Positions 1-7,860 of a stretch of 53,592 nt of DNA are shown here, one piece after another. Below the pieces are notes generated by a model. It was not told where the DNA came from. It ran no database searches and was given only the letters and a program-made list of their open reading frames with translations. How positions within the stretch are numbered: the first letter of the stretch is position 1; every line of letters begins with the position of its first letter. The translations under genes were made by a program, and so were the position numbers. Source of the DNA: Actinomycetes bacterium (lineage in GTDB: Bacteria > Actinomycetota > Acidimicrobiia > Acidimicrobiales > JAAEMS01); contig JAAEMS010000228.1 of assembly GCA_024225275.1 (NCBI GenBank), positions 1-53,592 of the forward strand, given 5' to 3'.

Positions 1-1
1 A

Positions 2-25
2 CTAACTGTTGCGTTGACGGATCGG
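2..25 (+). repeat. left terminal inverted repeat of IS6 element
   Basis: ACTGTTGCGTTGA (5-17) followed by CGGATCGG. This matches the reverse complement of 791-814 except for two inner bases (18-19) and the outermost three bases. Confidence 0.7.
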
Positions 26-49
26 GTGCCCAGAGGCGGGGGTGATCGG

Positions 50-755
50 GTGAATCGTCGTGCCGTTGCTGAGTCCGAGTCGTTTGCCGGCTACCGGTTT
101 CCACCAGAGGTGATCTTGCTGGCCGTGCGCTGGTACCTCCGCTCCGGCCTGTCGTACCGCGATGTGGAGGAGCTCCTCGCCGAACGAGGCGTCGACGTCG
201 ACCATGTCACCGTCTACCGGTGGGTGCAGCACTTCACCCCGATGCTCATCGACGCGGCACGCCCGTGTCGTCACGTGGTGGGTGACCGCTGGTTCGTGGA
301 CGAGACCTACCTCAAGGTCAATGGTGTGTGGCGCTACGGGTACCGGGCCGTCGATCAGTACGGCCAGGTGATCGACGTCTATGTGTCGAAACGACCCAAC
401 ATCGCCGCCGCCAGACACTTCTTCGAAACCGCGTTGACCGGCCACGGGCGACCCTGTCGAGGTCACCACCGATCTGGCCGCACCCCTGCTACGTGTTGTC
501 GATGCGCTGATCCCAGAAGCGGCCCACGACACCGAGCAGTACGCGAACAACAGGATCGCGTGGGACCACGGCCGCCTCGAGGCCAGGCTGAAACCAATGC
601 GCGGTCTGAGCACCGATCGGACCGCGTTGGTGACCATCCGCGGCCACGCGTTCGTCCAGAATCTTCGACGCGGTCACTACCAACTCGGCGCGGAAGCCGA
701 CCGCGACTGTCTGCGCCTGGCGGCCGCTTTCGATGAGCTCGCCGCGGTGATCTGA
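50..755 (+). pseudogene. IS6-family transposase, frameshifted and catalytically mutated
   Basis: A DDE transposase of the IS6 family that would cut and join the ends of the flanking element. The start is probably the GTG at 50. Frame 1 carries YRFPPEVILLAVRWYLR and the first Asp in DRWFVDETYLKV. The reading frame breaks near 440: one extra G in the run ACCGGCCACG is enough to explain it. It resumes as VEVTTDLAAP (second Asp) and continues to a TGA at 753-755 with TEQYANNRI and MRGLSTDRTALV. At codon 558-560 the family's catalytic Glu (NNRIE.DHG) is Ala, giving NNRIAWDHG. The gene has two independent lesions, so it is not merely one sequencing error. Length and order otherwise fit a full-length protein. 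Confidence 0.8.
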
Positions 756-790
756 CCGAACCCCGAGACACAACCGGCAGTCCGCGCCCG

Positions 791-814
791 CCGATCGATC
801 AACGCAACAGTGCC
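791..814 (-). repeat. right terminal inverted repeat of IS6 element
   Basis: The reverse complement begins GGCACTGTTGCGTTGATCG, the IS26-like terminus. It pairs with 2-25 over about 19 of 21 inner positions. Confidence 0.75.
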
Positions 815-912
815 GCTCATCAACAGGGGCATTCTCGGGGACTTCCAGCCTCGGGCTTCCGACCAAGAATCTCGGAAACACTGACATAGGGGTGTCGCTG
901 AGGGTCGTCTAG

Positions 913-1080
913 ATGGTTGCCATGAAGAGGTTGGTGTTGCTCTATCACGGCTATGAGCCCCCGCTGCCGGGTCGCCAAGCGGCCTGGAGTGTCTGGTTCC
1001 AGCAGCGTGCTGCGAGCTTTGTCGGCGTCGGGACCGTGTTCGGTCCCGGTCGTCTCGTCACCAACGAGCGAACCTTCGAG
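913..1080 (+). pseudogene. N-terminal stub of a YCII-like small protein
   Basis: The reading frame from ATG 913 (or 922) gives MKRLVLLYHGYEPP, then AWSVWFQQ and FGPGRLVTNE. From memory this resembles the first half of the small YCII/DUF-type proteins (LLYHG..., AW..WF, NPFGPGREVT). After about 50 codons the similarity stops and the frame runs into out-of-frame sequence of the next gene. I read it as a 5' remnant fused by deletion to the SRPBCC gene. No catalytic inference is possible. Family recognition is by eye and weak. Confidence 0.35.
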
Positions 1081-1094
1081 TTGTCGCTGACATC

Positions 1095-1490
1095 GTGTGG
1101 GCCGTGCTGGCCGACGACCAGAACATCGCTGACTGGAACGACGGCGTGGTCAGCAGCCGCGCTATCGGTGACGCCACCGAGGGTGTGGGTGCTCAGCGTC
1201 ACATCGAACTCGAGGGGTCAGTCTCCATGCGAGAGACGGTCACCGAGTGGGCGCCTGAAGGCAAGATGGTCATCACCATCGACCAGACGAAGAAGGTGCC
1301 GGTCAAGGAGGCCACAATGACCTTCACCCTGTCTGACGGTGGCGACACCACGCCCACAACGATGAGCTACGACTTCGAACCCAAAGGTGGGCCGTTCGGC
1401 TTCGTCGTTGGCGCGATGTTGGGTCGGCCCATGCGCAAGGGCTTCATCGACTGCCTCGAGCGAGCCGCTCGAGCTCGCTCTGCTGCATGA
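1095..1490 (+). CDS. SRPBCC (polyketide cyclase/START-fold) family protein, probably 5'-truncated
   Basis: 131 residues from GTG 1095. VWAVLADDQNIADWNDGV is the typical opening of SRPBCC proteins (VW.vL.D..n...W...V). It is followed by alternating strands (REVT-like METVTEW, MVITIDQTKKVPV, MTFTLSDGG) and a long C-terminal helix ending in ERAARARSAA. The fold binds hydrophobic ligands in a cavity, and no substrate can be named. The first beta strand expected before VWAVL is only readable in another frame just upstream (TFEL... then a one-base slip to VADIVWAVL). The gene is therefore either shortened at its start or frameshifted there. No Shine-Dalgarno site is visible before 1095. Confidence 0.55.
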   Translation: MWAVLADDQNIADWNDGVVSSRAIGDATEGVGAQRHIELEGSVSMRETVTEWAPEGKMVITIDQTKKVPVKEATMTFTLSDGGDTTPTTMSYDFEPKGGPFGFVVGAMLGRPMRKGFIDCLERAARARSAA

Positions 1491-1689
1491 CGGCGATGGT
1501 TCAGCCGGCGGCCCGCCTGCCGGATCTCGTGCGGGTTGATGGGAATCTCGCGCCGCGGCTCAGGCCCATACAGGGAGTCTCGAAGAAGAGCAGTCCTTCC
1601 GGCCCTGGTCGCGGCCACGCAGAAGCGCGACAAGGGAGGTAGAGACATCCGGCTTCCCGGGTGGCCACCCAACCAGGGAGGTGGCTCCA

Positions 1690-2604
1690 ATGAAGCATCG
1701 AACCAAGGCTGTCGGGTTCGGAACCGGGCTGGTGGTGGTAGGGCTGGTCCTCGTCTACAACTTCGGTCTCGCGTCGTTGTTGCACTCTCCGCCCTTGCGT
1801 GAGCACAACTTGACCGATCCGGTGACGATGGAGGTGTCGTCGCGTGGGGTGGTCACCGACGACGTTGAGCTGCTGCGTTGGAACACCCTGCCCGAGTTCG
1901 TTTCGCCGCCCGATGATGTCCGGGTGGAGGGCGTTGGGGTGGGTTCCGGAGCGCTCTTCATGGGTATCGCTCCGGTCGACGCGGTTGCCGGGTATCTCGA
2001 TGGGGTCGTCCACGACGAGATCACCGAGTGGGACTCAACCCAGGATGACATCACCGATGTGGTGTACACGAGGAACCAGGGCACCACCGAGCCGGCTGCT
2101 CCAGGGACCAAGGGTTTCTGGGTGGTGTCGGCGAGTGGCAGCGGTGAACAGACCCTCGACTGGACGATCGAGAGTGGAGAGTGGGCTGTGGTGATCATGA
2201 ACGCAGACGGCTCACCCGGGGTGTCGGCCGATGTCCGGTTCGGAGTTCAGACGCCCTCGGTCCTGTTCCCCATCGGCTTGGCCTCGTTGGTCGTTGGGCT
2301 TCCGGCACTGATCGGTGGCGCCCGGCTCATATCGTCCCTGCCCCCTCGGCCCGAGGAGACCCCCCGCTGGGCGGTGCGGGGTCGGTCGGTTCTGCCGACC
2401 ACTCTGGAAGGACGCCTCGCACTGCTCTGCGCGGTGTTGCTCTTCGTGCCCTTCACCAGCGGGGCGATGTTCGGCGCCCCCATCTTCTTGTTCCTTGGAG
2501 TACGCAAGGGGGATCGGGCCCTGTTGTTGGTGCTGCCCTTGCTTGTGTCACTCATCGTGATCGCGCTCATCGCGATGATGGTTTGGGCGATTCTTGGCGG
2601 CTAG
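1690..2604 (+). CDS. membrane protein of unknown function
   Basis: 304 residues from ATG 1690, chosen because GGGAGGTG lies about 8 bases upstream; the in-frame GTG at 1681 lies inside that site. The predicted topology is one N-terminal membrane helix (about residues 7-31), then a soluble extracytoplasmic domain of about 155 residues rich in beta-type sequence (FWVVSASG, EWAVVIMNADG), and then three hydrophobic segments toward the C-terminus, ending AMMVWAILGG. The middle domain resembles actinobacterial proteins that pair a beta-sandwich with trailing membrane helices, but I cannot name the family. It stands alone between broken genes and looks intact. Confidence 0.7.
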   Translation: MKHRTKAVGFGTGLVVVGLVLVYNFGLASLLHSPPLREHNLTDPVTMEVSSRGVVTDDVELLRWNTLPEFVSPPDDVRVEGVGVGSGALFMGIAPVDAVAGYLDGVVHDEITEWDSTQDDITDVVYTRNQGTTEPAAPGTKGFWVVSASGSGEQTLDWTIESGEWAVVIMNADGSPGVSADVRFGVQTPSVLFPIGLASLVVGLPALIGGARLISSLPPRPEETPRWAVRGRSVLPTTLEGRLALLCAVLLFVPFTSGAMFGAPIFLFLGVRKGDRALLLVLPLLVSLIVIALIAMMVWAILGG

Positions 2605-2635
2605 GTGCCTGCGGGAGTTGTTCCTCGGAGCCACT

Positions 2636-3069
2636 CAAGAATCACCTTCGGAGTGCTGCGGAGGTAACACAACTACCCGCGACCAGTACACCGCCGACGA
2701 GAGTGCAGCAGTTCCGTCCGCGGCGCTCCAAGCCTCCCTGGGATGCGGCAATCCCACCGTCCTCATCGAGTTCTCGGACCGAACGGTCGTCTTGCTGTCT
2801 CCGACGTCGTCATACGAGGAGAGATCGACTCCCAGATCCGGGCGAGCGTCGAGGCCTGGATTGGCTGCGTTGCCGGTGGGCTCGATGAGAGCGAATACCG
2901 ATCGATGTTGGCGGAGGCCGGGATCACCGATATCGAGATCGTCCCCACCCGGGTCTACGACCTCACCGAGGCCGAAGACGTGCTGGCCCACCACGGAATC
3001 GACATCAGCCAACTCGATTCCGTAGAGGGACAATTCATGTCTGCATTCGTCAGAGCTTCCAAAGGGTGA
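2636..3069 (+). pseudogene. arsM: arsenite S-adenosylmethionine methyltransferase relic, core deleted
   Basis: Two pieces of an ArsM-like protein in different frames. The 5' piece (frame of 2636) reads SECCGGN, then YTADESAAVPSAALQASLGCGNPTVL with an interruption-free match to the ArsM N-terminus (Y..eE....P..a...S.GCGNP). The 3' piece (from about 2780, another frame) reads GPNGRLAVSDVVIRGEID, WIGCVAGGLDESEY and AGITDIEIVPTRVYDL, the ArsM C-terminal signature. Between them about 120 residues are missing. The missing part contains the SAM-binding motif (VLDLGSGGG...) and the arsenite-binding middle. No active enzyme can be made. The family methylates As(III). Confidence 0.7.
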
Positions 3070-3082
3070 GGAACAGGTGTGT

Positions 3083-3424
3083 CTACCCCGGGGCGGTGTA
3101 GATGTGTTCGTTGATGGTGGTGGTATTGGGTAGGTCGATGAGCGCGGTCCCCCTACGTTTCCAACCCTGTCGTTCGTAGAGAGCGATTGCGGGAGCGAAC
3201 CTGTCAACTGCATCGAGAATCGGAGTGAGGCCTCGATCGAGCGCAGCTTGTTCGGCGGTGTCGAGGAGCGCTCGGGTGACACCAGTTCGACGCCTTGAGG
3301 GGTCGACGATGAGGCGGAAGTTGTCATCGGGCGTGTACAACGGGTATCTGTCCGGTTTGTGTACCGCTCGGGCGATCGTCTCGAGGGGGCCGAAGTCGTG
3401 TTCCTCTCGAGGCCTGATGTGCAT
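3083..3424 (-). pseudogene. GNAT acetyltransferase copy A, with internal 54-codon in-frame deletion
   Basis: A 113-codon frame from ATG 3424 that begins MHIRPREEHDFGPLETIARAV and ends HIYTAPG. It is a near copy of the gene at 7861-8385. Residues between DDNF and RLIVDPSRRRTG are missing relative to that copy (54 codons, 162 nt, frame kept). The acetyl-CoA-binding motif A region (RRRTGVTRALLDTAE) and the C-terminal YERQGWKRRG are kept, but the strands that precede motif A are gone. A stable GNAT fold is therefore unlikely. The reading frame is otherwise open, so it may still be translated. Confidence 0.65.
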
Positions 3425-3453
3425 GAGGCCAGTAGTACGCCTCGACGCTGATG
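3092..3453 (-). repeat. long direct duplication, copy A
   Basis: Near-identical in nucleotide sequence (roughly nine in ten bases by eye) to 7891-8412 and in the same orientation, except for the 162-nt gap. The similarity includes about 30 nt upstream of the acetyltransferase start. Confidence 0.8.
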
Positions 3454-3593
3454 CCTGGGTGACCGTGAGAGGTAGAACGGTCGCCAGCGAGGCCAGAGAT
3501 TCGCGGCTCGGCTCCCGCACACCATCACCGACCCGGTGGCACTATTGATCCTGGGGCGTCTAGCCTGGTGACCACTACGAGAACAGGGGAGCG

Positions 3594-4055
3594 ATGATGT
3601 CCAAACCATGGCTTCCTCCGCGTTGTTTCATGCGGGTGTTCTGGGTCATGCACCGGTGGGTGTACCGCCTGACCGGTGGCCGGATCGGCCTGTGGCGGCC
3701 CAAGCCCGACGGCTGGGGCACCATGCGCCTCACCACGATCGGGCGACGGACCGGGCAAGAGCGCAGCGTGATGGTCGGCTACTTCGAGTCGGGGCCCGAC
3801 CTCGTGACCATGGCAATGAACGGATGGGGCGAGGGCGAGCCGGCGTGGTGGCTGAACCTCCAGGCCCACCCCGATGTTCGGGTCGACCTTCCCGAAGGGC
3901 CCCGCCTGGTGACCGGTCGAGCCGCGGAAGGTGACGAGCGCGAGCGTCTGTGGACCCGCTGGCAGGAGATCGACAAGAACCTCGACGACTACGCGGCCCG
4001 CCGATCGGGGGAAACGGCCGTTGTGGTTCTTCAGCCCAGGGACAACCCGAGCTGA
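3594..4055 (+). CDS. nitroreductase/quinone reductase family protein, F420H2-dependent Ddn-like
   Basis: 153 residues, a normal length for the deazaflavin-dependent (Ddn/Rv3547-like) family, which uses reduced F420 to reduce quinones or nitro compounds. Family marks are LTTIGRRTGQERSVMVGYF, LVTMAMNGWGEGEPAWWLNLQAHPDV, and a closing acidic/basic helix followed by VVVLQP. It starts at ATG 3594 or the adjacent ATG 3597; AGGGGAG at 3585-3591 fits 3597 best. Its 3' end overlaps the opposite-strand MeaB relic by 25 bases. The substrate is unknown. Confidence 0.8.
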   Translation: MMSKPWLPPRCFMRVFWVMHRWVYRLTGGRIGLWRPKPDGWGTMRLTTIGRRTGQERSVMVGYFESGPDLVTMAMNGWGEGEPAWWLNLQAHPDVRVDLPEGPRLVTGRAAEGDERERLWTRWQEIDKNLDDYAARRSGETAVVVLQPRDNPS

Positions 4056-4885
4056 CCCAGGATGTGGTCGGTGGTCGCGTAGATGTCGGCGGTGCCGGCC
4101 ACGATCTCCTCGACCGCGGCCTCGATGCCCGACTCGGCTTCGAGACGCTGGCTCAGCTCCTGCTGCACGCCCTCATGAAGCAAGGCCCGGAGCTCCCCCA
4201 GGCAGATGGCTCTCTGTTCCGCCATGTACGAAGGGCCGGCCGCATTGGGATGGTCGCGGTGGCGCTCGATGGTTTCCCAGATCTCGACGATGCCCTTGTG
4301 GTGTAGCGCCTGGGCCTCGAGAACCGGCGGGGTCCACTCGCCCTCGACATGGTGTCGGAAGATGTTCTCGAGATAGGCGACGGTCTTGTCGGTATCAGGA
4401 TGGTCGGCCTTGTTCACCACGAAGAGGTCGCCCACCTCCATGATCCCGGCCTTCATGGCCTGAACCTCGTCGCCCAGGCCAGGAACGGCCACCACGATCG
4501 TGGTGTGGGCGAGGCGGGCGATATCGACCTCGTCCTGACCCACGCCCACGGTCTCGACGAGCACGATGTCCTTGCCCATGGCATCCATGACCCGGATGGC
4601 GCCCCGGGTGGCCGGCGTGATGCCCCCGAAGTGGCCCCGGCTGGCCAGCGACCGAACGAAGACCCCGGCGGTCGAGGGCGAAGCGACTCATGCGGATGCG
4701 GTCACCCAGAAGGGCACCACCGGAGATGGGGCCGCCCCGGTGTGGGGGAACAGCTGTTTGAGTCCGGCCCATGCCTCGGGGCGGCCGTCGTCGATGAGGC
4801 GGATCAGCTTCGAGGCCGAACGAACATCGCCCGCCGTGACCCTGGTGACCAGCTCGTCGACCGATGGCTCAGGTCGCCGGCTCAC
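4031..4885 (-). pseudogene. meaB: MeaB/ArgK-type G-protein chaperone of B12-dependent mutase, P-loop deleted and frameshifted
   Basis: MeaB GTPases protect and reload B12-dependent acyl-CoA mutases. The 5' part from GTG 4885 reads VDELVTRVTAGDVRSASKL, then RPEAWAGLKQLFPHTG, the family N-terminus. Normally about 40-45 residues with the Walker A motif (GxxGxGKS) follow. Here HTG is joined directly, in another frame, to ISGGALLGDRIRMSRFAL. A second slip near 4640-4650 is needed to reach FVRSLASRGHFGG and MDAMGKDIVLVETVGVGQ, after which the frame is open to 4031 (VPGLGDEVQAMKAGI, VVNKAD). The G3 and NKAD motifs survive and the P-loop does not. It overlaps the B12 subunit stop, as expected in this operon. 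Confidence 0.8.
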
Positions 4886-5273
4886 CAGACCCCAGTCTCC
4901 GGACCACATCGATCATTTCCGTGACATTGCTGCCGGATCCGAAGACGGCCGCCACCCCCTTCGCGCGCATCGTGGCGGCGTCCTCGTCGGTGATGACAGA
5001 GCCGCCGAGGACCACCGGGACGTCGAGGTCGTTCTGCTCCAGCAGATCGATCAGTTCCGGCGTGTAGTACAGGTACTCCCAGGAGTGGCTGCTGATCCCG
5101 ATGACGTCGGCGTCCTCTTCGATAGCGATCTGCACGATGGTCTGTGGTGTGTTGAAGCACCCGGTGTAGATGACCTCCATACCCTCGTCGCGCAGCATCT
5201 TGGCGATACCGACGGCACCCAGCTCGTGCTGGTCCATGCCCAGAACGCCGACGAGTACACGAATGGGGGTCAT
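4869..5273 (-). CDS. B12-binding subunit of acyl-CoA mutase
   Basis: 134 residues from ATG 5273. This is the small subunit that carries adenosylcobalamin in two-component acyl-CoA mutases. The B12 signature DxHxxG is present as D14-Q-H16-E-L-G19, where H16 would be the lower axial ligand. It is followed by EVIYTGCFNTPQTIVQIAIEED and the GSG-type phosphate-contacting loop VFGSGSN. It overlaps the large-subunit gene by ATGA (5273/5270) and the MeaB relic by 17 nt, so the three formed one operon. Length is typical for the stand-alone B12 module. Confidence 0.88.
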   Translation of the reverse strand: MTPIRVLVGVLGMDQHELGAVGIAKMLRDEGMEVIYTGCFNTPQTIVQIAIEEDADVIGISSHSWEYLYYTPELIDLLEQNDLDVPVVLGGSVITDEDAATMRAKGVAAVFGSGSNVTEMIDVVRRLGSGEPAT

Positions 5274-6877
5274 CGTCCACCGCCCAACGGCGACTCGAGA
5301 TATCCGTAAGGGTCATAGGGCGTGCCCCAGGCCTGGCGCATGATGCCGGCCACCTCGCCCATGGTGGCTCCGGCCCGAGTGCACTCGAGCACGGCTGGAA
5401 CCATGTTCTCGTCGGTCTGGATGACGTCGTGGAGTTGCTGGAATGAGGCCAGGAGCCGGGGCTGGTCGCGGCTGGTGCGGTAGGAGCCCAACTTCTCGAT
5501 CCGATCGAAGAGGGGCTCGATCTTCTCCTCGCTGATATCGCGCAGCAGGGTGTCCTCATCGGGTGGCATCTGGTGGACGTTCATGCCGACCTTCACCACA
5601 TCGCCGTCGTGCACCTGATGGTGGTAGCGCCCCATCGTGCCGTGGAAGAACTGCTTGAAGAAGCCGCTCTCGACCAGGTCGGCCGGATCGCCACGCGACT
5701 CGATGTCGTCGACCATGGCCAGGATCTTGGCCTCGACCTCGTCGGTGAGCGACTCCATGAACCAGGAGCCGCCGAAGGGGTCCTGCACACTATTGATATT
5801 GGTCTCGAGGTCGATGATCTGCTGGGTGCGAAGCCCGACCAGGTGGGCTTGCTTGCTGGGGGTTCGGTAACCCTCGTCGAAGGTCGAGATCTCGAGCGCG
5901 CTCACCCCTGCGAGACCGAGGGCCACCGTCTGAACGGCACCGCGCACGATGTTGTTGGCCGGCTGCTCGGTGGTGAGCGACAGGCCCGAGGTGTGCACCG
6001 CGATGTTGACCGCCTGTGAGCGGGGATCCTGGGCCCCGAACTCCTCCTTCATCATCCGGGCGAAGATCCGTCTCATGGCCCGGATCTTGGCGATCTCTTC
6101 GAAGAAGTCCATGGAGCAGTTGGTGAGGATGGCGATCCGCGGGGCGAAGCTGTCGACGTCGAGGCCCCGCTCGACAAGGGTCTTCACGATGTGGCGGATC
6201 TCGACGAACCCGAGGGCCGCCTCCTCCACCGCGTTCAGCCCCGCCTCGCTGAAGAAGTAGGTGTCCTCGAGGAAGCCGTGGAACCGGGGCATTTCCTTGC
6301 TGCAGAACTCGATGACATCGCACGACATCCGCAGGTGGAGATCGAACGGCATCTTGTAGGCGTAGGAGCAGTGCTCGGAGTAGAACGGCCACTCGATCAC
6401 CGAACCCCGCAGGCTCGCCGGCGACACCCCTCGCTCCTCGGCCAGCAGGAAGAGGCTCGCCACCATGAACATCGACGGGCTGGAGCTGGAGATCGACATC
6501 TGATCGAGGGGGATGCCATCCAGCAGCTCGCGGTAGTCGTCGTGGCAGCACAGGGAGACACCCTGGGTACCCACCGTGTACCGGGCCAAAGGGTGGTCGG
6601 GATCCATCAGCGACATGGTCGGGCTGTCGCCGATCACGTCGAGACCCGTCTGCCCCAGGTCCATCAGGTACTTGAACTGCTCGTTCGAGCGCTTGGCGTC
6701 GCCCTCACCCGACAGCTCTCGCTGGATCCAACCCTGACCGGTGAAGGCCCTGGTACCACGGGTGAACGGGTACTCGCCGGGGTCGCCGAGCTTCTCCTCG
6801 TAGCTCCCACCGTTGGACGCTCCTGGCCCGTACACGGGACTCAGCTCGATTCCCGAGCGTGTCGAGTTGTCACTCAT
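5270..6877 (-). CDS. acyl-CoA mutase large subunit, atypical active site
   Basis: 535 residues, a catalytic TIM-barrel subunit of the methylmalonyl/isobutyryl-CoA mutase family that works with the B12 subunit encoded directly downstream. The start at ATG 6877 is set by GGGAGGA 6-7 nt upstream, so longer upstream reading is not used. Family marks are YPFTRG (36-41), YLMDLGQTGL (70-79), GIPLDQMS (121-128), DSFAPRIAIL, NNIVRGAVQ, FDEGYRTPS and DPFGGSWFMESLT. By eye alignment F45 replaces the substrate-contacting Tyr89 of methylmalonyl-CoA mutase, R183 matches Arg207, and F208 (YFFSEAG) replaces His244 of the otherwise near-invariant YHMQEAG. The IQND segment is IEW here. The substrate therefore cannot be assumed to be methylmalonyl-CoA. 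Confidence 0.85.
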   Translation of the reverse strand: MSDNSTRSGIELSPVYGPGASNGGSYEEKLGDPGEYPFTRGTRAFTGQGWIQRELSGEGDAKRSNEQFKYLMDLGQTGLDVIGDSPTMSLMDPDHPLARYTVGTQGVSLCCHDDYRELLDGIPLDQMSISSSSPSMFMVASLFLLAEERGVSPASLRGSVIEWPFYSEHCSYAYKMPFDLHLRMSCDVIEFCSKEMPRFHGFLEDTYFFSEAGLNAVEEAALGFVEIRHIVKTLVERGLDVDSFAPRIAILTNCSMDFFEEIAKIRAMRRIFARMMKEEFGAQDPRSQAVNIAVHTSGLSLTTEQPANNIVRGAVQTVALGLAGVSALEISTFDEGYRTPSKQAHLVGLRTQQIIDLETNINSVQDPFGGSWFMESLTDEVEAKILAMVDDIESRGDPADLVESGFFKQFFHGTMGRYHHQVHDGDVVKVGMNVHQMPPDEDTLLRDISEEKIEPLFDRIEKLGSYRTSRDQPRLLASFQQLHDVIQTDENMVPAVLECTRAGATMGEVAGIMRQAWGTPYDPYGYLESPLGGGR

Positions 6878-7059
6878 GATGGTCCTCCCGGACTGTGGCG
6901 TCGGCGCTGCCCATACTGACCGCTGGCCCACGAACTCTCCACCAGGGGCGATCCCCGCTGCCGATCGACTGCTTCCTCCAGGGTGCGATTCCGTCAGGTA
7001 CTCCACCCCAGTGGCTCCGGGGCGTGGCGGGGTGACGGCCGCGCCGCGAGCCGTTGCTG

Positions 7060-7180
7060 GCTCTCTATCTCATAGATCTGCTCGGACTTGACCCGGCCTC
7101 CGAATCAAGCCTCCTTCTCGAGCAGCAAGATCTTCTTGTTGCGCAGCAGGTACGCCGTGGTGAGATGTGATCTCGTTCGA
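7060..7180 (-). pseudogene. N-terminal stub of an FAD-dependent amine oxidase/desaturase-like protein
   Basis: The minus frame reads TAYLLRNKKILLLEKEA, a TGA stop, then FGGRVKSEQIYEIES. This is the end of the dinucleotide-binding fold of flavin amine oxidases and phytoene desaturase-like proteins (TAAYLLRDKKVLVLEKE.R.GGRV.S). The stop at 7104-7106 sits where Arg or Asn is expected. Neither the GxGxxG start nor any later domain is present. The rest of the 6878-7182 interval shows no other gene. It holds the promoter side of the mutase operon, but I cannot define a promoter. Confidence 0.45.
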
Positions 7181-7182
7181 GT

Positions 7183-7785
7183 TCACAGCCGTTTCACCAT
7201 CCGCAGCACTCGCTGGCTGGGCATGAACGGCCAGGACGGGGACTCCGCTTCGACGGTCATGCCCCAGCGTTCGTAGAGGCGTCGACCGCCTTGGTTGTCG
7301 GAGTCCACATCGAGGACGATCCGTTCCGACCCGGCGGACCGTGCACGATCGAGTGTGTGCTCGAGGAGAACGGTCCCGATGCCTTCACCCCGGTGCGTTC
7401 CGTCGACCGCGAGTGCAGCCAGGTAGAAGTCGCTCTCGGGAACGGTGTCGACGAAGGACATCACGCGCCAGCCGACGAGGACGGCAGGTATCGCCCGGAT
7501 CGAACGAAGGCCGGCTGCTCTCAAGATGGGCCGTAGCGACGACGCGGCGTGGTAGTGAGAGTCGTAGGCGGATGCCATCCCCACGATCTGGCCGTCGATC
7601 TCGGCGAAGTGGACCGTCTGGTAGGAGTAGTCGTGACCAGGGCTGAGGTAGGCGGCAGCCATGACCTGTTCCGACCGCCTGCCGAGCATCTGTCGCACGA
7701 TGCCGGCCGCGGCGACGTCGAAGAACTCGGCGAAGCGTTCACCTTCCTCTGGGCTCGGTTGTGCAGCTCGTACGGTGACGGTCAC
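7183..7785 (-). CDS. GNAT family N-acetyltransferase
   Basis: 200 residues from GTG 7785, with AGGAG seven bases upstream. The GNAT fold transfers an acetyl group from acetyl-CoA to an amine. The acetyl-CoA loop is THRGEGIGTVLLEHTL (Q/RxxGxG/A type, RGEGIG), preceded by the strand DFYLAALAVDG. The C-terminal part IVLDVDSDNQGGRRLYERWGMTVEA is the usual GNAT motif B region (N....LYE..GF). The substrate is unknown. It lies between the two duplicated acetyltransferases but is not closely related to them. Confidence 0.85.
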   Translation of the reverse strand: MTVTVRAAQPSPEEGERFAEFFDVAAAGIVRQMLGRRSEQVMAAAYLSPGHDYSYQTVHFAEIDGQIVGMASAYDSHYHAASSLRPILRAAGLRSIRAIPAVLVGWRVMSFVDTVPESDFYLAALAVDGTHRGEGIGTVLLEHTLDRARSAGSERIVLDVDSDNQGGRRLYERWGMTVEAESPSWPFMPSQRVLRMVKRL

Positions 7786-7860
7786 TCGGGTAGCTCCTGA
7801 GCCGTGGTCGTCGGGTGCGGCTCGCCGCTCGACTCAGTAGACGTGCTGGAGCAACCGGTG

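Larger units (their letters stand above)
2..814 (+). mobile_element. IS6-family insertion sequence, inactivated
   Basis: An IS6/IS26-type element about 0.81 kb long, the usual size for the family. It is bounded by imperfect inverted repeats and holds one transposase gene in the same orientation. The right end, read inward, begins GGCACTGTTGCG, which matches the known IS26-type terminus. The left end keeps ACTGTTGCGTTGA but its outer three bases differ. The window begins at the left end, so a target duplication cannot be checked. The transposase is frameshifted and lacks its catalytic Glu, so the copy cannot move by itself. Confidence 0.75.

Noticed and set aside
2..637. Long open frame on the minus strand across the IS element
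   Set aside because: It is antisense to the transposase and its sequence has no domain features. It exists because of GC-rich codon bias.
6878..7006. 43-residue extension of the mutase large subunit
   Set aside because: No homology to family N-termini. A strong Shine-Dalgarno site precedes ATG 6877.
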